Source of the DNA: Bacteroidales bacterium | GTDB lineage: Bacteria; Bacteroidota; Bacteroidia; Bacteroidales; Marinilabiliaceae | Direction: 5' to 3' | DNA: 64,000 nucleotides | Assembly: GCA_015061285.1 (NCBI GenBank) | Contig: SUWW01000007.1 | Coordinates: forward strand, 62,001-126,000 | In this document: positions 9,506 through 16,677 of the stretch, one piece after another | Layout: every line of letters starts with the position of its first letter | Position numbering within the stretch: the stretch's first letter is position 1 | Translations under genes and position numbers: made by a program | Notes under the pieces: model-generated | The model's input: only the letters and a program-made list of their open reading frames with translations | Told to the model about the DNA's origin: nothing | The model's database searches: none

Positions 9506-11461
9506 CTAATAAAATACCTGTTTGCCGTCCTCGTAGGTGAAAATGCGCTCTTCTGTGCCCTTGGTGAGGTCGCGAAGGTGATAAAGCGTTCCTTTAGGTA
9601 CCGACTCAAATGTAAGTTCGTGCGTTATGGCTTTTTTAGAACCTACAGAAATCCACTGCATACCATTCCAATAGCACAATTCATATTCATCTCCTTTCAA
9701 AAGGTAGTTAGTATCACTTCGCGGATAGTATTCCACGCGAGTTATATACATCTCATTGCCTTTGCCAAGGTCGATACCAACATAACCGCAGATAGAGCGA
9801 GGTTTAGAAAAATATGAACCTTCATTGCCGTCCATTGCATCAAAATATGAATGCCCTCGATTCTCGTCTGGCGAAGGGAATCCAAATTTTTGTCCTAATA
9901 GAATTTGCTCTGTATTGTTTGGCGATTTTTTCCCATAGAAAATCACTTCTGCAAGATCTCCGCAAGAGCCTTTACCAATAAACCAACGTATATATCTGTA
10001 TTTTTTACTACTTGAAACTATTGTGTCGCAATAGTTAATGGGTGCTCTTTCGACTTTCAAAAGCGTCTCTTTGGTATGAAAATATTTATCGTTGCTTGCT
10101 TCTACACTACTACCAATAAGAGGTTTGGCTCTCATCTCCTGGTGTTTTGAATATGGGTATTTACGTCGTACGGTTACACTATTTGTGGCATCAGATGCTT
10201 CAAAATAATGTATTTGTCCATCTTTTTTGAGAAGAAAAGGATTGGACGCAGGAATAATTTTCCCGCCATCGTAAAATGCTGCTATGTATACGACGTCACC
10301 AATCATTTTGTTGAATTTGAACGATTTGCCGTTAAATTCTCCAAACCAAACAGGAATCCACTCTTTTCGGTCGGCAACACAAATGACTCCATATTTCTTT
10401 GTGGTATTTCGATATTCATCTTTGCACTTTATAGTTATGTCAAAAGTCGGCTTGTATTCGTCTGAGACATCTTCAAAATCAATACTCCATAGATTTGAGG
10501 GAATGTCTTCTGTAATTATGCATTGATAATTATTAGAAAACCTTTTTCTAAAGATTTTGGCTGGTTTGTATTTGATTTCAAAATCGTTGGGTGTCATTGC
10601 GTTGAACGGGAATGATTTACCATTTTGTAGCATTATAGCATTCCAGACATGACCATTACTTGTGTTTCCCCAATGAGGAACATAGTCGATAGTGCAAGGA
10701 ACGCCTAATGCTCGCATAACTTGCACTGTGTAAATAGACTTATGACGACAAGTACCACGTCGTGCCAACTCCATCTGACTAACAGTCAACTCCAAAGGGT
10801 AATTATAGAGAATCTTGCTTGTGTCAAAGCCTTGATTGTTAACAAATTCTTTCATGAAAACGTTCTTGAAACCCTCGACAGTCGTTGTGGTGTCGCGCAA
10901 AATGCCATACAGATTTTTGTATTTTGCTCTATATACTTCTGGCTTTTCAAAGTCTATCCTATATGGTAATATGTATTCGAGAAAAGTATTGAAACTTGTA
11001 TCGCAATATGTTGGCGTTGTTCGACGTGCGATAAAAGCCTCATCTATATTTTGAATGAGGAAACTCGAGCTTATCTTTTTTGTGTCAAAGTCTTTACTCA
11101 AAGAGGTAATGTTAATTGTGCCAAATTGTTTCACTAAAGAATCCCAAGTATTGGAGAGTCTTTTATCTGAATCTTCTTTTATACCTGCACGCCTCATACT
11201 ATCTAAAAACTCAAAGAAAGGCGCGTAGCGTTCTATTATTTTTCCAGAATAGCAGTATTTGTTATGCATATTGGCAATGAGCCATTTGGCAGCATACGTT
11301 TTCTCCTTATCACCTATGCTATCGTAGTGCGCAATAACATGCTCTAATTCAGCTCTGTTACCTCCAGCAGATTCCAATGCAAATTCTAACTGCGCATCAA
11401 GTTCTGATTGACACGCAGTTAGAATAAGTACGCTCAAAAAAATTAGTAGTATTTTTCTCAT
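9506..11461 (-). CDS. Transglutaminase-like lipoprotein, paralogue 1
   Basis: A 651-residue predicted lipoprotein (lipobox LTAC, Cys17). A helical N-terminal region is followed by a transglutaminase-like core: Cys238 in RGTCRHKSIY and His271 in NGHVWNAIML; the third catalytic position reads FPFNAM, with Asn where Asp is usual. The C-terminal ~150 residues resemble a discoidin/F5-8C fold (IDLGKGNEMYITRVEYYPRS). Whether it acts as protease, cross-linker or binding protein is unknown. It overlaps the upstream gene by 4 bp and is directly followed by signal peptidase I. A homologue of exactly the same length lies in locus 2, and an N-terminal remnant of a third at 24696-24791. Confidence 0.8.
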   Translation of the reverse strand: MRKILLIFLSVLILTACQSELDAQLEFALESAGGNRAELEHVIAHYDSIGDKEKTYAAKWLIANMHNKYCYSGKIIERYAPFFEFLDSMRRAGIKEDSDKRLSNTWDSLVKQFGTINITSLSKDFDTKKISSSFLIQNIDEAFIARRTTPTYCDTSFNTFLEYILPYRIDFEKPEVYRAKYKNLYGILRDTTTTVEGFKNVFMKEFVNNQGFDTSKILYNYPLELTVSQMELARRGTCRHKSIYTVQVMRALGVPCTIDYVPHWGNTSNGHVWNAIMLQNGKSFPFNAMTPNDFEIKYKPAKIFRKRFSNNYQCIITEDIPSNLWSIDFEDVSDEYKPTFDITIKCKDEYRNTTKKYGVICVADRKEWIPVWFGEFNGKSFKFNKMIGDVVYIAAFYDGGKIIPASNPFLLKKDGQIHYFEASDATNSVTVRRKYPYSKHQEMRAKPLIGSSVEASNDKYFHTKETLLKVERAPINYCDTIVSSSKKYRYIRWFIGKGSCGDLAEVIFYGKKSPNNTEQILLGQKFGFPSPDENRGHSYFDAMDGNEGSYFSKPRSICGYVGIDLGKGNEMYITRVEYYPRSDTNYLLKGDEYELCYWNGMQWISVGSKKAITHELTFESVPKGTLYHLRDLTKGTEERIFTYEDGKQVFY

Positions 11462-12276
11462 TGTTCTACTGCAGAACCTTCTATGGTAAGTGTAATAGGT
11501 TCGTTTTGATGGTTTGTATGAACATACACCTCACGCATAAACGTTGATGCGCTTTCTGCAGCATAGCAGACTTCAACTTTCAGCGAATCTGTTGGTAACA
11601 CTTCGGATTGATAGCATTTTGCCGTTGTGCATTCACATGATGTCGTTATTGAATCAATACGCCATACCGCATCACTTTGGTTGGCTATTTTGAACGACAC
11701 TGTTTGTGGCTCTCGCCAATTGAATGTACCTAAATTTTGTGCATAGGTTGAAGATTCGGAAACCGCTTCGACACCCATAAAATCCATATATAGCTTAGCA
11801 ATATTGGAGCTATAAATGGGATTGCCGATAGCCACGATATGGTTCGCCGAATCGAGGAGAAACGTACGAAACATATCGTTTGATGGGAGTTCGTTTTTTT
11901 GTATAAAACGCCCTGCGGTGTCGGCTATCACAAAAAACAAAGATGCCTCTGCATGTCTGAAATTATGTTTTATCCGACCAATGCTTTTGTTGTGAACAAC
12001 AAAGACAACTTGTAGCGTTCCACTCAAGTCGCAACCAATGTTGTTCAGAAACTTTTGCCATTTGCGAATTTGCATTTGACATTCAGTGCATTGTGTAGAA
12101 TCTATATACGTCAAAATAGAATATGTACTACTTGGAACATTCCAATCTCCGTAATCTATTCTTTGACCATACATATTGGCAACGACATCTTTGACTTCTT
12201 TCTTACATAAAGAATCACACGAAGAAAAAAAAGTAGTTAGCGCAAGCAAGCCGCACACTATATTAGTTTTATTCAT
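11458..12276 (-). CDS. Thioredoxin-like / DUF1573 lipoprotein
   Basis: A 272-residue predicted lipoprotein (signal ending FFSSC). Residues about 50-170 look like a thioredoxin-type fold with TQCTECQMQ as a variant CxxC. The last ~95 residues match DUF1573: a TTSCECTTAKC core, then LPTDSLKVEVCY and HTNHQNEPITLTIEGSA. DUF1573 proteins in Bacteroidota are surface or periplasmic and often accompany propeller lipoproteins. It overlaps the propeller gene by 8 bp and the transglutaminase-like gene by 4 bp, so translation is coupled. Redox or scaffold role is inferred only. Confidence 0.75.
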   Translation of the reverse strand: MNKTNIVCGLLALTTFFSSCDSLCKKEVKDVVANMYGQRIDYGDWNVPSSTYSILTYIDSTQCTECQMQIRKWQKFLNNIGCDLSGTLQVVFVVHNKSIGRIKHNFRHAEASLFFVIADTAGRFIQKNELPSNDMFRTFLLDSANHIVAIGNPIYSSNIAKLYMDFMGVEAVSESSTYAQNLGTFNWREPQTVSFKIANQSDAVWRIDSITTSCECTTAKCYQSEVLPTDSLKVEVCYAAESASTFMREVYVHTNHQNEPITLTIEGSAVEQ

Positions 12277-13324
12277 TTACATACTTTTCAATATCATATA
12301 CATGAATCATTGCTTCTGGCTCTTTAGTTAGCGCATACAACTTTTTCGTATTTTTAGAATAATACAATTGTTCAATATCTACGTCAGGTTGCAAGCGCCA
12401 CACTAAATCTCCACTCCATGTATATAATAAGATTTCTTTGATATTTGGAGCTTTCTTACGTTCATCCTTGGGCTGCCCACTATATAGTAATGCCACATAT
12501 TTATCGTTAATAGTAGTTGAAGAAAAAACGTGTGCAACATCAGATGGTCTCGTGTTTATGTACCCCATTTCATCTACATTTTTTACATGGCACAGATTCT
12601 CTTTCACATCTTTCTTAACTATTTGCAACTTTTCGTCCGCCAACGAACAAAACAACATTATTCCTTCGTGTCTATAAGCAGCCACCACCCTTTTGTTGTC
12701 GGGCGAAACCGCCAAACTTGATGTTCCCCATATTGACGATTGAGAAATAGTAGGATACTTGCTCAGCTCTGATTCTTGAGGATATGGAATAGATGAAATC
12801 ACATTACCTACCGTATCGCAATACATAAACAGACAAGAATCGTTGTACGTTGACGTTATATATCTATAATTATCAACAATTTGCGTTGACATAGCCATCA
12901 ACATATATGGATATTGGGCGTAATACTTTATCTGAGCAGATTTGTTTGCCGTATTAATGCCTATTTTATAAACATTTTTACTGCTCATATCTATAATATA
13001 AGGAGTGTCGTTATAACATGTTAAGCACGAGAAACTTGATATCTCTTGAGGTCCCTGTCCAACTGTTATTGCTTTGAAACTAATACTATCTCGCTGTAAT
13101 AGGAGAAAAGAAAACTCTTTTTCGTCATTTATGTTTTGCGCTACCAAAACATCGTTTGCAATCACAAATCGAGAAATGTTGAAAATATCAAAGTGTTCAA
13201 GGTTAATTGTCGATTCTGATACTATTGTATCTGTTTGAACTTTTGCACCTTTACCGTCTTGTGTTAATTGGCAAGAGGTCGCAATCATGGAGGTTAAAAC
13301 ACCCCAAAGAATGTATTTATTCAT
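12269..13324 (-). CDS. 6-bladed beta-propeller lipoprotein (BF3164/TolB-like)
   Basis: A 351-residue predicted lipoprotein (lipobox ATSC). The rest is beta-rich, with a VGQGPQEISSFSCLTCYNDT stretch and blade-like repeats such as ISSIPYPQESELSKYP and LAVSPDNKRVVAAYRHEGI, as in the BF3164-type TolB-like 6-bladed propellers of Bacteroidales. These commonly neighbour NVEALA genes. It begins about 75 bp after the NVEALA stop, behind a strong hairpin, so it may be expressed at a lower level than the peptide. No enzymatic motif is evident; probably a binding or scaffold protein on the cell surface. Confidence 0.75.
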   Translation of the reverse strand: MNKYILWGVLTSMIATSCQLTQDGKGAKVQTDTIVSESTINLEHFDIFNISRFVIANDVLVAQNINDEKEFSFLLLQRDSISFKAITVGQGPQEISSFSCLTCYNDTPYIIDMSSKNVYKIGINTANKSAQIKYYAQYPYMLMAMSTQIVDNYRYITSTYNDSCLFMYCDTVGNVISSIPYPQESELSKYPTISQSSIWGTSSLAVSPDNKRVVAAYRHEGIMLFCSLADEKLQIVKKDVKENLCHVKNVDEMGYINTRPSDVAHVFSSTTINDKYVALLYSGQPKDERKKAPNIKEILLYTWSGDLVWRLQPDVDIEQLYYSKNTKKLYALTKEPEAMIHVYDIEKYVNE

Positions 13325-13354
13325 AATAATTTGAAATTGATTTCCTTTTGAAAA

Positions 13355-13386
13355 GTATAAGTCGGCAATAATTTACCGACTTATAC
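13355..13386 (-). terminator. Hairpin between NVEALA gene and propeller gene
   Basis: Perfect 11-bp stem GTATAAGTCGG / CCGACTTATAC with a 10-nt loop, followed on the minus strand by TTTTC. It sits directly after the NVEALA stop and before the rest of the operon, so it may be a partial terminator or a 3' stabiliser of the peptide mRNA. Locus 2 has an equivalent hairpin of different sequence. Confidence 0.7.
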
Positions 13387-13400
13387 TACCGCATTTGTTG

Positions 13401-13622
13401 TTAATCTCTGAAGCCAAATCGTTCGCCTTCGTACCAACACGGACAATATGTGTAATTAGGGCACGAACTTTTTACTGCAGGTGGTACTTCAGCAGATCCC
13501 AAAGCTTCAATATTTTCGAGTTGCAAATCAGAAAGCGTTTCTTGGCTTTTGTTCGCATTATACGTTGTAATTCCCGCAATGGCTGCTGCTGCAGCAACAG
13601 CTAAAGTTTTATAAATTTTCAT
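13401..13622 (-). CDS. NVEALA-family secreted peptide, Cys-rich (locus 1)
   Basis: A 73-residue small exported protein. Residues 1-20 (MKIYKTLAVAAAAAIAGITT) resemble the hydrophobic leader of NVEALA-domain proteins, and LQLENIEALGSAE is the family's NVEALA motif region with Ile for Val and Gly for the last Ala. The C-terminus is short and Cys/aromatic-rich (SSCPNYTYCPCWYEGERF), with three Cys. A longer frame to 13679 exists, but the extra residues overlap a conserved 5' hairpin and the chosen ATG matches the locus-2 start. First gene of the operon. NVEALA proteins have no established function that I know of; a processed peptide or surface component is plausible. Confidence 0.75.
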   Translation of the reverse strand: MKIYKTLAVAAAAAIAGITTYNANKSQETLSDLQLENIEALGSAEVPPAVKSSCPNYTYCPCWYEGERFGFRD

Positions 13623-13662
13623 TATTATCTTGTTTATTACTCCAACAAAAAAAATTACACTA

Positions 13663-13689
13663 ACTGCCACTTGGAGCATGTATGGCAGT
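13663..13689 (-). ncRNA. Conserved 5'-UTR hairpin upstream of NVEALA gene 1
   Basis: Perfect 7-bp stem ACTGCCA / TGGCAGT, about 40 nt upstream of the start codon. Locus 2 has a hairpin in the same position with stem TGTCACA / TGTGACA. At the aligned position TGCCA/TGGCA versus TGTCA/TGACA, a G-C pair is replaced by A-U, a compensatory change that supports an RNA structure. Confidence 0.55.
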
Positions 13690-13700
13690 AAAGCGTTTTT

Positions 13701-13877
13701 TCAATAAAAAAGTTGATTGTCTGCACTGCCAAGAACTGGCTCGCGCCGCCACTTTGCCGTAGCAAAAGGCATGGAAATTGTATATGTTTGTCGTGCACCT
13801 CCTTTCTTTTTAGGTTGTGTTATGTAGTTGGCTTGTTCAATTACCAAGGCGAAGAAGTCAACTACATTTTCTATTTG
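13701..13877 (-). CDS. Conserved short reading frame in shared leader, copy 1 (no standard start)
   Basis: Open frame of 58 codons bounded by TAA, with no ATG, GTG or usable TTG at its beginning. Translation reads IENVVDFFALVIEQANYITQ, then PKKKGGARQTY and PFATAKWRREPVLGS. Copies at 21671-21832 and 24192-24362 keep the NVVDFFA...EQANY...QPK...RQT core; copy 2 also keeps PFA-AKWRRE. Copies 1 and 2 differ by separate small indels that sum to three bases, so the frame is preserved. I do not recognise a named family. It may be a decayed or start-less coding element, a leader peptide using a non-standard start, or an RNA element that happens to be open. Confidence 0.45.
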   Translation of the reverse strand, partial: QIENVVDFFALVIEQANYITQPKKKGGARQTYTISMPFATAKWRREPVLGSADNQLFY

Positions 13878-13891
13878 TTAGTTATACTGTC

Positions 13892-13966
13892 ATCACCAAA
13901 CAAAACGAACACAACGAAGCGTAAACGCTCTAAAATCTTCGCTTTTATTGGTTTTATATTGGTGAT
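13892..13966 (-). repeat. Long inverted repeat of shared leader, copy 1
   Basis: Arms ATCACCAA and TTGGTGAT about 60 nt apart, enclosing a TAGAGCG block and inner complementary pieces. Copies 2 and 3 have inverted arms in the same place but with different sequences (ATCACCGAAT/ATTCGGTGAT; TAGCAA/TTGCTA), so pairing is kept while sequence changes. Likely an RNA stem in the 5' leader, downstream of the promoter at 14083-14113. Confidence 0.55.
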
Positions 13967-14082
13967 ATTTATTGCATACTGAGGATATTTCCCAAGTATT
14001 ACAGTCAGTTACAATCGTCTTCATTTTCATGTTTGCCATTAACATATATTAGTTACAGGGTTATTCTTTGTTAATAACATTG

Positions 14083-14113
14083 CAAATGTAATTTTTTTTT
14101 GAGCATAGCCAAA
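14083..14113 (-). promoter_or_regulatory. Bacteroidota-type promoter of NVEALA locus 1
   Basis: On the minus strand TTTG, a 19-nt spacer, then TACATTTG: exact matches to the -33 TTTG and -7 TAnnTTTG elements of Bacteroidota sigma-ABfr promoters. Transcription would enter the inverted repeat, short frame and NVEALA gene, giving an untranslated leader of about 450 nt. Confidence 0.75.
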
Positions 14114-14119
14114 TAAAAA

Positions 14120-14239
14120 CTAAAGAAAAATTAACAATCTCGGGTGTGTAATCTCGGAAACACTCGCGCCTCTGACAATGGGCTTGCACCATTGTCGTAT
14201 TCTGTATATTCTGAGCTTTCAGTGGCTGTTGTTTTTCAT
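14120..14239 (-). pseudogene. Small repeat ORF, copy B, interrupted by stop
   Basis: The frame corresponding to the 31-residue ORF at 8443-8538. It starts MKNNSH, then a TGA (GGA in the other copy), then KLRIYRIRQWCKPIVRGASV and SEITHPRLLIFL before TAG. The shared start lies in the 70-bp repeat; the tails differ between copies. It looks like a decayed copy of a dispersed small-protein element. Confidence 0.4.
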
Positions 14240-14265
14240 TGTTAGATATGGATGGTTATTTGGAT
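14196..14265. repeat. 70-bp dispersed repeat, copy B
   Basis: Differs from 8495-8564 at 4 of 70 positions. It overlaps the 3' end of the O-antigen-ligase-like gene and supplies that gene's last two codons and stop, which suggests the repeat inserted or recombined at the gene's end. Confidence 0.85.
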
Positions 14266-15833
14266 TTTCTCACTATCTCTCGCATCTCCTCTATCGCTTC
14301 CGATTCTGTCTTTGGTTTTTTGTGTAGCACACTGTCGGCTGCGGCTTGGCGCTTCGCATCGTTGTAGAATGCTGGCTCGCTGTAGAGTTTATATAGTAGG
14401 AAGTATGGATATACTCTATTAGGTAGTCGATTTGCCGATTTCAAAAACATCTGTTCTGCTTCGGCATACTTTCCTAAACTCTGAAGATTCTTGCCGCGAA
14501 TGTTAAGAATCATAGGGTCGCCAGAAATTTTCTGTGCTTCACATAGCACACTGTCAGACGCTGCGTATTTCTGCTCTTTATGCAGCGCATGTCCCCATTC
14601 GTAAAGGAATTGCGCATCGTTGTTGAGGGCTATCTTGGGGTAGAGAGCCGCTACCGCAGAGTATGATTTGCTAACGTAGTAGATTCGTGCTTTAGCATAT
14701 TCGGTCTGTTTGCTGACCTCTTTTTCCAAATTGGGTACTGACAGCATAAGAAAAGCAGATATTGTTAATAATGCTAAAGTAACAATAAATTTTGTTACGC
14801 GTCTATTGGAGTGTATACATAATAGCATAATAATTATGCTCGTTGCGACTATTACTGGTATTTTGAAAGGATAGGAGGCAAAGGCAAATATTGCTATTGA
14901 TACTATTGCGCCAACTTCGCCTATACGCCTATTGCGTATGCCGAGCCAAATTGTAGCTATACTTATAGCTATGAGCCCTAAAGCCATAGGTATACCATGC
15001 ACAAAGGCGATGTTGATATATTCGTTGAATGCGCAATCGGGCACACCTGCCACCCAACGCTCTGCCTCTGTGCCGCCTTGCGCGAAATATTGCTCTTGTA
15101 GTTCTGCGTATGTAGGCATAAACGAACCGTATCCTTTTATTGGCTCTTCAATAATGCCAAGCGCAGCAATTTTCCATATTAGCAATCGCCCCGATGCCGA
15201 ATCGGCATTTATGTGCCATAGTGCGATGCCTCCACCCAAGAGGATTATTGCAGACGCTCCATAAACCATTTTCCTATTTATTCCGACGGTCCACTTGCGA
15301 AATACATCACGTTTGAGGAAGAAAAATACTACACCACAGCTGATTGCGGCTGCTATGTATGCCGTGCGGCTGGCAGTGGAGGGTAGTATGCATACAATTA
15401 GAAATGCTGCCGCCCCGAAAACAAACCGCAACCATTTGTTGTGCGTCTCTATGTATGCTCCCAATGCTACTGGCAGCGCCATTGCTAAGAATCCTGCCAA
15501 CGGTCCTGGATTGTAGAATGTTCCCGTTATTTTGAATAAGTCGTGGTTAGAACTGCAAATATTTATTGTTTGCAAAAATGCCAATATACATTCTGCTATG
15601 GCAACCACCGATACACTTACCGTTACCGCCGTTCGCGTGCTTTGCGAATGCAACCATAGTCCTAACCCGACTACTATCGATGCCACCGCACCCCTCATTG
15701 CTACACGCAGCCACTGCTCCGCCAAATTCTGACCAATTGAAACGTCAGCCAAGAAGAATGCCGAGCTGAGAAGCCATATAGTTGCTGCACAGACGGATAA
15801 GAACACAAATGCTTTATTTCGCAAAATATTCAT
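14256..15833 (-). CDS. O-antigen-ligase-like membrane protein with C-terminal TPR
   Basis: A 525-residue polytopic membrane protein. About ten hydrophobic segments fill residues 1-370, with FYNPGPLAGFLAMALPVALG as the region typical of the Wzy_C/O-antigen ligase superfamily. The last ~150 residues are soluble TPR-like helices (FLYEWGHALHKEQKYAASDS, LGKYAEAEQMFLKSANRLP). Proteins of this fold attach or polymerise surface glycans; some act on exported proteins. It follows signal peptidase paralogue 2 with no real gap, so it belongs to locus 2; the ATG at 15833 avoids the overlap that the upstream ATG (15845) would make. Its stop lies in the 70-bp repeat. Locus 1 has no equivalent. Confidence 0.75.
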   Translation of the reverse strand: MNILRNKAFVFLSVCAATIWLLSSAFFLADVSIGQNLAEQWLRVAMRGAVASIVVGLGLWLHSQSTRTAVTVSVSVVAIAECILAFLQTINICSSNHDLFKITGTFYNPGPLAGFLAMALPVALGAYIETHNKWLRFVFGAAAFLIVCILPSTASRTAYIAAAISCGVVFFFLKRDVFRKWTVGINRKMVYGASAIILLGGGIALWHINADSASGRLLIWKIAALGIIEEPIKGYGSFMPTYAELQEQYFAQGGTEAERWVAGVPDCAFNEYINIAFVHGIPMALGLIAISIATIWLGIRNRRIGEVGAIVSIAIFAFASYPFKIPVIVATSIIIMLLCIHSNRRVTKFIVTLALLTISAFLMLSVPNLEKEVSKQTEYAKARIYYVSKSYSAVAALYPKIALNNDAQFLYEWGHALHKEQKYAASDSVLCEAQKISGDPMILNIRGKNLQSLGKYAEAEQMFLKSANRLPNRVYPYFLLYKLYSEPAFYNDAKRQAAADSVLHKKPKTESEAIEEMREIVRKSK

Positions 15834-15834
15834 A

Positions 15835-16656
15835 CTAATAAACAAGAATCACTTTCCCCACAATAAACTCTTCGGGCACAAGACCCCAGAAACGAGAATC
15901 GAGCGAGTTTGTGGTATTATCGCCGCACATGAAATAGTAGTTCTGCAGCATTACGTGATATTTTATTGGCGAGCCATCTGGATTTGAGAAGCCATTGTTA
16001 TCCCAAACGATCTTGTGTCCGAGCTCCCATTCTATGTATTTGCGATATATGCGCATATTCTTCTCATTGATATATATAGTATCGCCTTTTTGAGGAATAT
16101 ATAATGGACCAAAATTGCGAACATTCCATCCCAGTTTATCCCAAAATGGCAGTGTAGCGTATGGCATACCAACATGGCGTACATACGCTGTGTCACGCGT
16201 CATTTGTTCATGCATTTCTTGCGATTCTGACAATCCGAGCACTTCGTCTGAGCCCACAATATGGTAGCGGCAACTATCGATATAAAAACTATCTCCTGGC
16301 AATGCCACACAGCGCTTTACAAAATATTTCATCATGTCGAAAGCGATTGTGTCCCAACCAAGGAAACATGTTTCATTGAAAACAAATAGATCTCCGCGGT
16401 GTGGCTCTGACGTAGCATATCCGCGTATTATTTTACCATGTCGTATAGAATCGCAATCGCCCACATCAAAGATCCTTCTACCTAAAGACATTTTGTTCAC
16501 TAAGACATGCTCTCCTGCCATCACTGTGGGTTCCATCGATGGTGTGGGTACTTTGAATGTCATTAGCACGTGAGTAAAAAGTAAATTCTTTATGGTGTAA
16601 AGAATAGCTGCGATTAACGCGATCCATAAAACCTTTTCGACAATCTTTTTTCTCAT
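15835..16656 (-). CDS. lepB: Signal peptidase I, paralogue 2
   Basis: Type I signal peptidase of 273 residues from MRKKIVEKVL (an ATG two codons upstream is also possible). One N-terminal membrane helix; nucleophile Ser40 in PTPSMEPT; general base Lys114 in KRCVALPGD; conserved GDNTTNSLDSRFWGLVPEEF near the end. Clearly paralogous to the enzyme at 8656-9498, sharing HVLVNKMSLGRRIFDV-like and LYIPQKGD-like blocks. It sits about 20 bp after a transglutaminase-like lipoprotein gene, as does its paralogue, so the pair moves or duplicates together. Confidence 0.93.
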   Translation of the reverse strand: MRKKIVEKVLWIALIAAILYTIKNLLFTHVLMTFKVPTPSMEPTVMAGEHVLVNKMSLGRRIFDVGDCDSIRHGKIIRGYATSEPHRGDLFVFNETCFLGWDTIAFDMMKYFVKRCVALPGDSFYIDSCRYHIVGSDEVLGLSESQEMHEQMTRDTAYVRHVGMPYATLPFWDKLGWNVRNFGPLYIPQKGDTIYINEKNMRIYRKYIEWELGHKIVWDNNGFSNPDGSPIKYHVMLQNYYFMCGDNTTNSLDSRFWGLVPEEFIVGKVILVY

Positions 16657-16677
16657 ATACACACCGTTCTCATCTTG

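Noticed and set aside
13796-13807. CACCTCCTTTCT on the plus strand resembling the 3' end of 16S rRNA
   Set aside because: No other 16S or spacer sequence flanks it in any copy, and it lies within a conserved reading frame on the other strand.
13713-13982. Plus-strand frame of 89 codons over leader copy 1, with a similar plus-strand frame at 21680-21862
   Set aside because: It shares a conserved middle with the minus frame on the same DNA, but copy 3 reads into stops upstream, most differences between copies alter residues in this frame, and it faces away from all neighbouring genes. The minus frame fits better.
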